A stretch of 64,000 nucleotides of DNA from Eledone cirrhosa (GCA_964016885.1 OZ024743.1:20125295-20189294); one strand, 5' to 3'. Positions 33,037-44,164 are shown, numbered from the stretch's first letter. Program-made: numbers and translations. The notes: generated by a model from the letters alone, not told the origin.

Positions 33037-34308
33037 TACCTAGCTAAAAGTAAGCCACTCTACTTGGCATTTGTCGACCTTGAGAAAGCCTTTGACAGAG
33101 TTCGACGTGCTGTAATCTGGTGGGCTCTTAGAAAACTAGGAGTAGATGAATGGCTTGTGAAAGCGGTACAAGCCATGTATAGGGGAGCAGTCAGCAAAGT
33201 TAGGATTAGCAATGAGTATAGCGAGGAATTTAGCGTACAGGTTGGGGTCCACCAGGGCTCTGTTCTTAGCCCTCTCCTGTTCATCATAGTCCTGCAGGCA
33301 ATAACGGAGGAGTTTAAGACCGGATGCCCATGGGAACTCCTGTATGCTGATGACCTCGCACTCATAGCTGAATCTATGGTAGAACTAGAGAATAAATTCC
33401 AAACCTGGAAGCAGGGACTAGAGAGAAAGGGTCTCAAAGTCAACATGACCAAGACTAAGGTCCTTGTAAGTAGACGAGAAAACAGAACCCAGATCCCCTC
33501 GGGGAAATGGCCTTGCTCAGTATGTAGGAAAGGTGTAGGTAGGAACTCCATTCTCTGCCCCAAATGCAAACAATGGGTACACAAGAGATGTAGCGGGATC
33601 TCAGGAAGCTTAATTAAGAATGTAGGATTCACATGCAGCAGCTGTGCTGAAACAGCAAGCAGCAAACAGCCACAGGAAACAAGTACCACCAATCTCTGGG
33701 AGGGCCCTGTAGAAACAGTAGACAGCTTCTGCTACCTAGGTGACCGAATTAGCAACGGAGGTGGGTGTTCAGAAAGTACAATAACTAGGGTAAGAACGGG
33801 ATGGAAGAAGTTTAGGGAACTACTACCACTGCTAGCTGCAAAAGGCTTCTCCCTCAGAATGAAAGGCAGACTGTATGATGCGTGTATCCGAACAGCGATG
33901 TTGCATGGTAGTGAGACCTGGGCGCTGAAGGTGGAAGACTTATGTAGATTAGAGAGAAACGAAGCATGCATGCTCCGATGGATGTGTAACAGTAATATAC
34001 GTGAACGACAAAGCATAAATGAATTGAGAGAGAGACTGAGCATAAGAGGAATCAAATGCTGTGTGCAGGAGAGGCGGTTGCGCTGGTATGGACATGTGAT
34101 GCGTATGAAGGAGGACAGCTGCATAAAAAGGTGCAGAGCACTAGAAGTTGATGGAAACCGCGGAGTGGGGAGACCCAAGATGACCTGGGATGAGGTGATA
34201 AAAGCCGACCTTACCCAATTACACCTCTCAAAGACAATGACACATGACCGTGACTTCTGGCGTCACGCAGTAATACAGAGTACCCGACCTCCCATGGGTA
34301 CATGCTGA
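33037..34308 (+). CDS. RTE-like LINE copy D, intact 5'-truncated reverse transcriptase ORF with PHD finger
   Basis: The frame is uninterrupted from just after a stop at 33,034 (first Met at 33,064, 414 codons from there). The copy is 5'-truncated inside the fingers domain, so no endonuclease is present. Counting from that Met: AFVDLEKAFDRV (2-13) holds the first catalytic Asp, VGVHQGSVLSPLLF 60-73, YADD 94-97. A C4HC3 PHD-type zinc finger follows (C151, C154, C165, C168, H173, C176, C191, C194, with Phe two residues before C191). Then come the SFCYLGDRI block (221-229) and the long C-terminal linker with MLHGSETWAL, RLRWYGHVMRM and VGRPKMTWDEVI. The missing N-terminus means it cannot retrotranspose alone. 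It has no visible promoter. The lack of stops suggests a young insertion. Confidence 0.88.
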   Translation, partial: YLAKSKPLYLAFVDLEKAFDRVRRAVIWWALRKLGVDEWLVKAVQAMYRGAVSKVRISNEYSEEFSVQVGVHQGSVLSPLLFIIVLQAITEEFKTGCPWELLYADDLALIAESMVELENKFQTWKQGLERKGLKVNMTKTKVLVSRRENRTQIPSGKWPCSVCRKGVGRNSILCPKCKQWVHKRCSGISGSLIKNVGFTCSSCAETASSKQPQETSTTNLWEGPVETVDSFCYLGDRISNGGGCSESTITRVRTGWKKFRELLPLLAAKGFSLRMKGRLYDACIRTAMLHGSETWALKVEDLCRLERNEACMLRWMCNSNIRERQSINELRERLSIRGIKCCVQERRLRWYGHVMRMKEDSCIKRCRALEVDGNRGVGRPKMTWDEVIKADLTQLHLSKTMTHDRDFWRHAVIQSTRPPMGTC

Positions 34309-34610
34309 AGCATATAAACAATATGCCCCCACACCCCCCACCGCAAGGTGGTCGTGGAGGTGCCACGGCAAAAAAGCACCTAGCCCACACTGTAAAGTGG
34401 ACGTGTAGGCGCCACGAAAATGCACCCAGCACTCACTGTAAATGAGGTTGGTGTTAGGAAGGGCATCCAGCTGTAGAAATCAAGCCAGATCAGTTCCTGT
34501 ATGAGCAAGGCATGGTAAGCCGACCAGACACTGCACACAACAGGACAACCCGTCTAACCCATGCTAGTGTGGAAGAACGGACGTAAAACGGTGATGATGA
34601 TGATGATGAT
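34309..34610 (+). repeat. 3' UTR and (GATGAT)n tail of copy D
   Basis: Two tandem GTGGTCGTGGAGGTGCCACG/GTGGACGTGTAGGCGCCACG units with AAGCACC are followed by GGAAGGGCATCCAGCTGTAG, CCCATGCTAGTGTGGAAGAA and (GATGAT)n. It is nearly identical to the tails of copy C and of SINE-C. Confidence 0.9.
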
Positions 34611-35634
34611 AGGTAGCTCTGATTTTATGGCAGTTTAAGATTTACCCTATATCAAATATATAGTGCCTCTGAATATAGATACTCAGAGCTCCACACTCTT
34701 GCTCAGTCTGAAAGAAATAACATCCAAATCTTCCTCCAGTCACAACTTAAAGTGTTTCTAACAGTGCATATTGGATAATCTAATCTTAGTTACATGATAA
34801 CTGAGTAAAAGATGGGATGGTGAGAGCTGGAATGCATTTTACCATGAGTTTGCTTCATCCAAGCTGGTTTGTAGCTAAACAACAACTTTCTTCATAGTAA
34901 ATGAAGATTGAGACTTCTAGAGGATGAGGTAACTCAACCTACTAGAAATAGCAGCCAAATCCACTTCAAATCCCGCCACAATATCTTTTACAAAAAAGAC
35001 ACTTTGGATTGTATACCCTAGAAACACTATACTGTGAATAAAGATGGTGTAGTGAAAGTTTAAGCATCTTTGGTTATAAATATGCTCGATCAATGCTGAC
35101 TTGAGGCCAATCACTAACAACATCCATTATATTGTTAAACTTGGAGATAAAGAGGAAAGATATTTAATGCTTGAAACTTACATAAACAACAAAGCTGACA
35201 CTGCACATTGTTGAGAAGTCATAGAAGCACAGCTAATTATTGGAAGTCTGAAATATTCTGCTCAATAGACACATCTAACATTTTACTTTATTTAGAATTC
35301 TTTATTTAGAATTCAAAATCAATTAAAAGATTTAAAAAAAAAGGAAAAGTGAGGTTAGGGGCAAATTCCACTTATCTCAGTTATACCACATAGAAAAGAT
35401 CGCATAATCCCTGCCAGAATGAACAGCCAGAGATATTTGCTGTATCAGCTATTCTACTTCTGTAAATTAAAGAGCAAGTTTAATTTACATCTCTGATTTG
35501 ATTGAAAGTAAATTACTTTAAGGAAAGTTCCTTCTGGTGGAAAAGAAGACCTTACAACCAATGTGTATCATATTGATTTCTAACATATGCACAAGACCAA
35601 AAATATTAGGAAAGAAAACAGTTGATTATATTGA
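34611..35634. other. Gene-free stretch
   Basis: No gene. GAAATAGCAGCCAAATCCAC near 34,943 recurs in variant form at 28.95 and 56.36 kb. Confidence 0.3.
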
Positions 35635-35765
35635 TCTCAGTACTTGAATGGTACTTATTTTATCGACCCTGAAGGATGAAAAGCAAAGTCGATCTCAACG
35701 GAATTTGAATTCAGATTGTAAAGGAACACAACTAAATATTGTAAGGCATTTTTACCAATATTATT
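35635..35765 (-). repeat. Degenerate SINE
   Basis: TACTTATTTTATCGACCCTG and AAGGATGAAAAGCAAAGTCG, the complement of the SINE body. Confidence 0.6.
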
Positions 35766-35931
35766 ATTTTTTTTTTTAATATATAGCTTAGTCTGAAAAG
35801 AAGGGTTGTACCATGACCTTTCAGTGGGGAAGGAAGCTTTTGAAACAAATCAGGAAAGAAAGGAAAGACGAAGCTATGACTCAGCTTGTTGTTGCAGTAG
35901 GAATCAGTGTATCAAAGATATCGACTTATCC

Positions 35932-36135
35932 TCACACCAGAGACCTGTGATGAATACTTGCAACAGAGGGAAATGTGGATGAGGTGGTGGTGATGATGCT
36001 AGTTTGTGTTGATGGTGGTGGTGTAGGTGATGGTAGTGGCAATGGCAGTAGCGATGGTGGTGGTAGTGAATCAATTTCTACAACCCAAGATTCTGAACTG
36101 ATTCTGCTATCCACAGCTCTACTCCCTGTGTACAA
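35932..36135 (-). other. Pro/Thr/Ser-rich open frame, unidentified
   Basis: A 67-codon frame (LPPPSLLPLPLPSPTPPP, then TSIITTTSST) lies behind a TTGTACACAG acceptor-like site. The plus strand is a GGTGGT/GATGGT repeat, so the bias may be only a microsatellite shadow. Confidence 0.15.
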
Positions 36136-36689
36136 TAATAATTGATAATGTTATTTCTTTGAAGTAAGTACAAAGTAAATTTCTGTAGAATAGAGGATAT
36201 TATCTGTTGAATGAAATCAATATTATTGGTAAGTGTAACAGCTGGTTAAAGCGATATGATACAGTCTAACAGCTTGAATAGTCAACACTTCCTAATTCAT
36301 CATTGTGGCTATGTAGTGTCTCTCGAAAAGACAAATTATTCTTAATGCCACAGACAACTGAGTCAAAAATATGTATCATAGGAAGTATCAGTGGGGACAC
36401 TTTATAGCAGTTGAATGTTACATTAGTTTATAGAGATGGATGCAACCATGGTCATGATGTTTCAATATTTGTTTCACAATGCTGTAGATATGAGTTTGAA
36501 CTTGATACACACTACCTTGGGCATGTTATCTTCTACCTTAACCCCAGGCTGATGTAAACTTTGTGAGGGAAATTGAATAAATGGAAATTGTGCAAATGAT
36601 TATTGTCAATCTGAAAGCATTTATACCTGGTCTTCAGTTTGAAGAGAAGGATAACTTGTTATCTGCTTCTCATTGCAACACCCATTTTT
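36136..36689. other. Gene-free stretch
   Basis: Nothing supported. Confidence 0.3.
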
Positions 36690-36895
36690 GACATAATGCC
36701 AGCAATTTGAATGGATGGGGAAAAGTTGATTAAACTGACCCCAGTGCCCTACTGGTACTTTATTGTATCGACCCTATAAGGATGAAAGGCAATGCTAACA
36801 TAAGTGGGATTGGAAATCAGAACGTAAAGAGATGTAACTCTATAGTACAAAGTCTATTGCCTGATGCTCTACCAATACTGCCAATCTACTTCCCT
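36690..36895 (-). repeat. tRNA-related SINE-A (older of a tandem pair)
   Basis: The complement of the full SINE order, ending ACCAATACTGCCAATCTAC; more diverged than its neighbour. Confidence 0.85.
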
Positions 36896-36898
36896 CAT

Positions 36899-37085
36899 AA
36901 TAATTGTTTCTACTTTAGGAACAAGGCCAGCAATTACCCAGTGCATTACTGGTACTTTATTTTATCGACCTCGTAAGGATGAAAGGCAAAGTCAACCTCG
37001 GCGGGATTTGAATTCAGATCATAAAGGGACGTTACTATGCTGGAAAGCATGGTGTCCGTCCCTCCACCGATACTGCCAATCCAAT
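36899..37085 (-). repeat. tRNA-related SINE-A (younger of the pair)
   Basis: AATTGTTTCTACTTTAGGAA to CACCGATACTGCCAATCCAA; starts 3 bp after the older copy in the same orientation. Confidence 0.9.
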
Positions 37086-37089
37086 AATA

Positions 37090-37440
37090 ATGATGATTTC
37101 TTTATTGACCACTAGGAGTGAAAACATTATGGATAATACAATAGACAAGGGCAGTGAAGCTTTACATATAAAGAAGCATTGATATAGATGTCAACTAATT
37201 CTTTTCAATTATTCAAGGACAGTTTCATCTTAGCCCATCTCTAATTGAGACTAACCACCCTGCTTATGACCTCATCCCAGTTTTTATTCCAATGGAAGTC
37301 TTGTGTAAACCAAACCCCAAATATTATAACTTGGTTCAACACAGTAGCTGCCATTACACATAGATTTATCCTTCAAGGTGCTGACTTTTAAGCCCCTAAC
37401 TTACCCCATTAATGCATGCTCCTCCAATGCCAATCACCTC
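37090..37440 (-). pseudogene. Decayed, internally deleted Tx1-like LINE
   Basis: The minus strand gives GVWFTQDFHWNKNWDEVI (about 37,265-37,315), matching the region after YADD of the 17-kb LINE. A WAKMKLSLNN segment follows, then a jump straight to a 3' end with CCTAGTGGTCAATAAAGAAA and an (ATC)n-like tail. Most of the C-terminal third is deleted. Confidence 0.65.
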
Positions 37441-37559
37441 AATATCAAATGTATCCTACATTATGGCAAGGACATTGACCATATAACAAAAGTTACATGT
37501 TCAATGTATAGATAGGTTCTGTTCCTCTATTCATACTATTTCATTTTATATTTTATTTA

Positions 37560-37690
37560 TTCATTTATTGACTTCCATGGCAGTTTTCCACACTCACTGT
37601 AATGTTCCCTCTTGTAATTTGTTCTTATAATGTTACCCATTCGTTGCTCTTGTGGCAAATAAAAGAAATTATTATTATCATTGTTGTTGG
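37560..37690 (+). repeat. Tx1-like LINE 3' end, plus strand
   Basis: GCTCTTGTGGCAAATAAAAG followed by an (ATT)n tail. It is the same terminus as at 15.9 kb but in the opposite orientation to its neighbour. Confidence 0.5.
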
Positions 37691-39257
37691 CATTGCTCAT
37701 GAAGATAAAAGGCAGTCATAATAACAGGCAATTTGATAAATAATATTTCTGCTTTTAGGCGACTTAATTTCTCATGCAAAACAAAAAATAAAAATATCAA
37801 AAATATATTCCTCTAATATATTGTAATAATAATGTTTTATCTGGTCATTGTTATTGACATATTTAGTTTGAAATGTTGTTCATAAAGCAACTAAGCATCT
37901 AGTGTAGATTTCCTCTTCTTGGATATATAGAATATCATAGCAGAGAAGCCAAGTTTTTATAGTTTCTTTTGAAGGCATTCAATTAAATGTATTGAACATG
38001 AACTAGTTAGCAACAACTGACACAGAACAGTAAACTCTGTGTATCTATTATACATTTATCATTGTTTCTCTTTCTGTGTTTCTCTTCTCTGTCTAATATT
38101 GTAGCTGCTATTCTTACTGTTTTTACGAAATTTCTTCTTGGTTGTTTCAACCATTCCATGCTATGTAATTGCTGTCACCATCAAAATAAATATAAAGACA
38201 TCATGACCAACAAAGCAAGTAAAAATAAATAGAACAAGTATGTTCCAGTGAAAAACTACAAATGTTAAATATCAAACTGTTGGCTTCAAATGATTCAGAA
38301 CTATATTACAATATTTACGACACCTCACATTTTCTCCTTTTTCAAAACATTTCACAATTGTATGTGTTCGCAGTAATATTTCAGAACTACAAATTTAATG
38401 AATGCAAGCATTTTATATTACATTTGTAGTTTTCAGTTGACTGATTTCTGTGATAATTTTGAATATCAACATTACTATGAGTATTAAACAGTATTAAGGA
38501 AACTGCTAGCTAAAACAAGTGCTGAATAATACACAATGCCTTAATTTCAGCATAGACAGCATTCAGTGTTCAAATATCATTTGAGTTCATATTTCTTTTA
38601 TTTTCACAAGGTCAATAAAATAATGTCTCACATAATCAATAGTCAAGGCTTTTAATTATTCTCTTCTGTAAAAAAGATTAAAAAATCTTATGAGAGATTT
38701 TGAATTTGAATTCTGTCAAATATTATTTAAATGTTCATCATTATTGAATTGCTATAATGTTTTTGTTTTTTTATTGAAACAACATTTATTTATTATTCCT
38801 CCTGATTTATTCCAAATCAGCTCAAGTAAAGTATGTCTATTGGAATATTAATGAAATCATATCAGGTATTGAAATAGATCAAGTAAAAAAATCTAAACAA
38901 ACCTATCATCATCTTCAACAGTGTTACTCTTGTTAATATTGTATTTAGAAATGATATAGAAAATATATATCAAGTGCGTTACATAGTACAGTAAAATAGA
39001 AAATTAACACAAGCAGAATTTTAAGTACATTAATAATAAAATTAGTGTAGAAGTAATTGAATTTGTGATGAAGTTAAATGACCAAGTAAATATGTTTTGG
39101 GGTGACAACTTGCTAAAAGGTGTGATGTTCATAATTCTATATGTCTTTGGCTGTGATAACCTATCCAACTCATGCCAGCATGAAAAGTAAATGATAATAA
39201 TATCAGATCACTTAAATGATGTGAATAGGTATAAGAGAATCTGAGAATGTTACCTGA
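37691..39257. other. Long gene-free stretch with one LINE tail scrap
   Basis: AT-rich. CCAACTCATGCCAGCATGAA (39,168) is a plus-strand scrap of the shared LINE/SINE tail. No gene is seen. Confidence 0.4.
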
Positions 39258-39493
39258 TTTAACCCTTTATCATTTCCATTATTCTATACATAGTATTGTA
39301 ATTTTGTGGTAAAGGCTTTATCTTACATAATATCTCATATAATTAACTTACACAATATTGAATCTATGATAATTTGGTGTTATTCATTTTGAGAACAATA
39401 CCCTAACATCAGATGAGCAACCAGTTACGACCATTTTAAACAGAAAGAAGTGAGAGAATTCTGACCTGATACAGCCAGTTTAAAGGGTTAAAC
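39258..39493. mobile_element. MITE-2, copy 2 (inverted)
   Basis: TTTGAGAACAATACCCTAAC and GTGAGAGAATTCTGACCTGA are the complement of copy 1. It starts TTTAACCCTTTATCATTTCC and ends AGTTTAAAGGGTTAAAC. Confidence 0.7.
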
Positions 39494-39868
39494 TGTCTTC
39501 TCATACAAGGGTTTGTCTTTCAGTTGCTCTATGCCATAAAATAAAAGTAAAGCAGTACCACAAAAGCCCTCATATTTGAAACTACATTTGTATATTAGTG
39601 CAATCCTATTAGTGGTTTGATGTAGAGCTAATAAAAGAAATATCAAGGTGAACCATATTAAACTGAAAGAAATGTGTCAAAACATGAAGACAAAAGTTGT
39701 TCTTTTACATTTAAATGATGCTCTCTTTGTTTAATATGACACTGAAATCTGAATGGTAAGTGTTTGGAAGAATAATTATGCCACAAACAGCTTATATTAT
39801 TGCAAATTATAACAAAATAATTCCATACCCAATGACAGGTGTAGCAGCAGCATTATCAACTGATACTA
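39494..39868. other. Unassigned sequence
   Basis: Nothing supported. Confidence 0.3.
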
Positions 39869-41160
39869 GGGCAAAGGTGATGAGATAGACAAAGGGAACT
39901 ACTGTGGCATCAAACTGATTGACCAGGTCATGAAAGTTACAGAAAGAGTCATTGTACAACTGATTACAGATCGAATTAACTTAGATGAGATGCAGTTTGG
40001 GTTTGTGCCAGGACAAAGTATCACAGATGCCTTTTTCCTTGGGAGGCAACAACAGAAGTACCTAGCTAAAAGCAAACCACTCTACTCACCATTTGCTGAC
40101 CTAGAGAAAGCTTCTGTCAGGGTCCCCATTCTTTAATCTGGCAGGCCATTAGGAAACTAGGATTAGAAGAGTGGATTGTGAGTATGGTACAAGCCATGTA
40201 CAACGGTGCTGTCAGCAAGGTTAAAATTAGTAATGACTATAGTGAGGAGTTTAGTGTGCAAGTTGGGATCCAAGAAGGCCCATCCTTAGACCTCTCCTGT
40301 TTATTATCATCCTCCAGGCTATAACAGAAAGAGTGTGAAACAGGATACCCATGGGAACTCCTGTATGCTGATGATTGAACTCTCATAGCTGAATCTATAA
40401 CAGAACTAGAGAAAAAGATTTCTAACCTGGAAGCACAACCTGGAATCAAAGGTCTTAAAGTCAACCTGGCAAAGACTAAAGTATTAGTTTACCCTCTTAG
40501 GGAAATGGCCCAGCTCAGTGTGTAGGAAATGGGTGGGTATAAATCTCAAGTAGGTTAGCTAAGATTGTAGGTTTTACATGTGGCCATTGCACAGGAGCAG
40601 TAAGTAAAAAACGCTCACAAGAAACATGTGTTATCAAATTATTGAAAGTTTCCATAAAAGCAGTTGACAGTTTCTGCTACCTGCGTAATCAAATTAGCAA
40701 TAAAGGTGGGTGTGCTGAAAGTACAGTAGCCAGTGTGAGAATGGTACAGAAAAGGTTCAGCAGAAAAGGTTCAGAAATGTTAAATGGTAGTGTGATCGGG
40801 GTACTGTGTGCAGAGGACCTGTGAAAATTGGAAAGAAATTAAGCTGGCCTGCTATAATGGTTGTGTAATAGTAATATACAAGAATGGCAAAGCATAAATG
40901 AACTGAGAGAGAAAGTGAGCGCAAGAATTATCACATGCTCTGTGCACGAGAGGAGATTGCATTGGTATGCACATGCATATGAAGGACGGCATCTGTATAA
41001 AAAGCACATTCAAAGTTGATAGAGGCTAGGGAGTAGAAAGTCCTAGAAAGACTTGGGATGAAGTCATAAAAGCTGACCTTGCACAATTGCACCTCTCAAA
41101 GGCAATGACATAGGATTGAGATCTATGATATTATATAGTAATACAGAAGACCTGCCTTCA
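39869..41160 (+). pseudogene. RTE-like LINE copy E, longest but decayed
   Basis: It extends further 5' than the other copies: GNYCGIKLIDQVMKV and RINLDEMQFGFVPGQSITD are reverse transcriptase blocks missing from copy D. YADD has become YADD-stop (near 40,365-40,380). The zinc finger region is partly deleted (40,500-40,600). YLRNQISNKGGC and later blocks are split by several frameshifts. It shows that full-length relatives carried a complete fingers domain. Confidence 0.8.
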
Positions 41161-41620
41161 TTGGTTGAAGCATACATCTAATATTCACCACTTTCCCCTA
41201 CCTTCTCCTTCTTTTCCATACATTTCCCATACCCTAATATTCCACCTATAACCTATCACTCCACCCACATCCTATCACTCCACCCTCCATCCACATCCCT
41301 ACATCCTCCACTCTTCACCAGATAAGTGCCCCACCCTAGATCTACCTCTCTAACCATCATGCATGGACCTCCCCTACCCCAGCCCTCAGTCCACATTGTA
41401 AAGTGTTCATGTTGGTGACATAACAAAAAACACCTAGTCCATACTGTAAATGTAGTTGGATTATGAAGGGCATCTAGCCATAGAAACCGAGTTAGAAATG
41501 GTTCTGCATGCACAAGACATGGCCATCTGGCTTGTCTCACATCTGGCTTGTCTCACAACAAGACAACTTGACTAATCCATGCTAGCAAGAGAAAATAGAC
41601 ATTAAACGGTGTTGATGGTA
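41161..41620 (+). repeat. 3' UTR of LINE copy E
   Basis: A CCCATACC/CCACCC-rich stretch, then CATACTGTAAATGTAGTTGG, GAAGGGCATCTAGCCATAGA and AATCCATGCTAGCAAGAGAA. Confidence 0.75.
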
Positions 41621-41621
41621 A

Positions 41622-41797
41622 TTGCTTCTACTTTTGACACGAGGCCAGTGCATTACTGGTGCTTTATTTTATCAACCCCATAAGGATGAAAGTCAAAGTT
41701 GACCTCAGTGGGATTTGAACTCAGAACGTAAAGGGCCATAACTCTATGCTGCAAAGCATGGTGTATGACGCTCTACCGATACAGCCAATCTACCATC
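41622..41797 (-). repeat. tRNA-related SINE-A
   Basis: GTGCATTACTGGTGCTTTAT to CTACCGATACAGCCAATCTA. It inserts at the very end of the LINE tail. Confidence 0.88.
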
Positions 41798-41869
41798 AAT
41801 TATGTTGATATTAATTTTTTGTTGAAAATGGTATAAATGTGGCTTTACATGTTTTCTATGTATCTATGC

Positions 41870-42010
41870 CTTTTGTTTCTCATAGCCATAAGAAAACTTG
41901 CCAAACAAAGTATTGGGAGGAATGTTTGGTTTTGTCATAGTCACATCAACCTCTGTAGCATTAGTAATTTCATGATAAATGCATTCAGTATACTACAAAG
42001 TATACTACTA
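41870..42010 (+). repeat. LINE 3' UTR-like unit
   Basis: CATAGCCATAAGAAAACTTG and GGGAGGAATGTTTGGTTTTG match the 32.3-kb tandem units. Confidence 0.5.
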
Positions 42011-42334
42011 TGATAGCAAAGACATCAATTATAAAGACATAATTAAGTTCACAGGCAAGCAATAATTCAACTGCTAAGTGCTCTAGATTATATAACCTGT
42101 CTTGGTATATAGTTGATTTCATAACATTCATAAACTAAAACACTAAAAGATTTTTCAGCCTGTGTAACTGGTAATGTGCAAAACAAAATTAGAGCTATAA
42201 TTGCTTTAAAGAATGGTACTTCAAAATGCAGCTCAGTAAGTTTAATAATTCGATTGGTGGAATTAGACTTGGAAAAATATTTGATTCATGTATTGATTAT
42301 AAATAGAATAGTTCATCTTTGATATTAATTGTTA

Positions 42335-42420
42335 TATTATGGACCATGACAACCCATCCAGCCCATGCCACCATGGAAAAGGGATATAAAAAGAAAGATG
42401 ATGATCATGATGATCATGAT
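42335..42420 (+). repeat. LINE/SINE tail scrap
   Basis: GCCCATGCCACCATGGAAAA followed by (GATGAT)n with CATGAT steps. Confidence 0.6.
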
Positions 42421-42860
42421 GAATATTTTCAGCAACAATTCTAGCACCACTAAGAAAACTGAATTTAACTCATTTAACAAGGCTTCCAAAATAGTCCATT
42501 CCACATCAATTGCAGCAGTCCTAGCTACAAGAAATTTTTTTATCCCAATTAATGTCAAATCCATGCACACAACGGAATGTTTGGATGCATCTTTCATTTG
42601 AAAGCGTCTCTGAAATTAAAATCAACAAGGACATAATTGCTTTATTTTTTAGCCAAAAATATGACTTTGAAGGAGTTAATACTTTCAGTTCTTGCAAAAT
42701 ATCAAATATCAGAGGCCCTATATTGTGAAAATCATATAGCTTTTTTCTGATATTGTTTTTATTTGCCTCCATTACGGACTAATACCTGTTTTTGTTTTTT
42801 TAACATTTGACAAGATCCCAGACCTCATTCGCTCAAATCAGAAACGAGGAAGCATTGTTT
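42421..42860. other. Unassigned sequence
   Basis: Two overlapping 80-codon minus-strand frames show no recognisable domain. Confidence 0.3.
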
Positions 42861-42864
42861 CCAT

Positions 42865-43025
42865 TGGTCTTTCCATTGCTGATACTATCTACCAGTTGCA
42901 ACTCCTGGAGGAGAAACATGAAATAAAGTGTCTTACTCAAAGACACAACGCATCACCCGGTCCGAGAATTGAACTCACAACCTTACAATTGCGAATCCAA
43001 CTCTTTAACCACTAAGCCATGCACG
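42865..43025 (-). repeat. SINE-C head, minus strand
   Basis: GAAATAAAGTGTCTTACTCA, CACCCGGTCCGAGAATTGAA, AACCACTAAGCCATGCA; no LINE-type tail remains. Confidence 0.8.
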
Positions 43026-43559
43026 GACTACTACTAAAAATATTGTAGACATTCTGAACAGATCCAAAGAAAGTAGCAATTTAAATGCAACATTTAGCTG
43101 CACTAACTCCACTTAAGTTTAGACTGTTAGACACAAGAAGAAAATACAGCCAAGGGATTGGAGTGATTTAAAATTACTTAATCCCCATTATATCATTAAG
43201 GCATGTTACTCTTACTATCAGAACAATGACTACAACTGACAGAGGATGGAATATCACATTTTTCAACTATCAAATATTAATTTGAACATATTATTGTTTT
43301 CTTTTGATAATATTTAACAAAATAAAGGTTTCTATTACTTTATATTGACTAAAAACTTTCTTAAGATAAACATACCATAATACCAAGCATTTCTAAGGCC
43401 TACTAAAATGTCATGATAGACACACAGTCAAACGTCTAGAGTGGCATCCCAATGACTGGCTACACTAGTTCTTTATGTGATGAATCAAGATTTACCTTCA
43501 TAATTATTCTGTAATATTTTTATACTTAACCGTTGGAATAACCCTTCTAATTTAACTGG
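43026..43559. other. Unassigned sequence
   Basis: AT-rich; nothing supported. Confidence 0.3.
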
Positions 43560-44026
43560 CACAACAATTAATTAACTCACTTAGACTATCAGGTGATGAA
43601 TAATCAACTTCCTTTTTATTACAGTTTTGAGGTGCATTAACTTTATACAAATGATAATTCATAATTCTATTGTAATTCATTTCTATAATTCCCAAGAAAT
43701 TTTCATTATTTTTTTTCACAACAATGAGGCTTTTGCTTCAAGAAAAATTATAACATCTGATCCATGGCAACATTTTCTTGCAAAGAATTTTCTGGCCTTC
43801 AATAATTTGAACCAAAAGATGATCAACAGATGATTTATGAAATAATTGTAATTCCAGGTTTTGCCATTTGACGTAACAAGGTTTGTGATTAACAAAATTC
43901 TTATGCTTTGATAACTTTTCTGTGAATCTCTTCCACTTATACACCCATGACACAGTAGAAAGAGCAGAACATTGATAATGTGGACGGTTACTCTGAAGAT
44001 AACATAGGAAACATAAAACTGCTTTT
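43560..44026 (-). pseudogene. hAT/ZMYM1-like transposase remnant (TTF-type zinc finger)
   Basis: The open part of the frame (43,738-44,026) reads KKAVLCFLCYL, then VSWVYKWKRFTEKLSKH, NFVNH and CYVKWQNLE. C-x2-C followed by W..F..KL..H..x..H is the TTF-type zinc finger at the start of hAT-derived ZMYM1-like proteins. The next segment, IIEGQKILCKKMLP, would be the start of the transposase core. A stop follows, then ENFLGIIEM-like sequence. The catalytic domain is not seen. Confidence 0.5.
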
Positions 44027-44164
44027 TTGTATCTGTTCTAAACTAGACAGTAATGCGAATGTTCTGCCACTATTTTTATGTTTGTTTCTTTAAAGATATT
44101 GTAAATGTATGGCCTACTTTCTTTCAGCAATGTGTGTGATCCAATTTTTTAACATCACTAACAT

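Noticed and set aside
42521..42772. 83-codon minus-strand frame, considered as downstream hAT transposase
   Set aside because: It shows no hAT dimerisation or catalytic motif and is separated from the zinc finger remnant by 800 bp.
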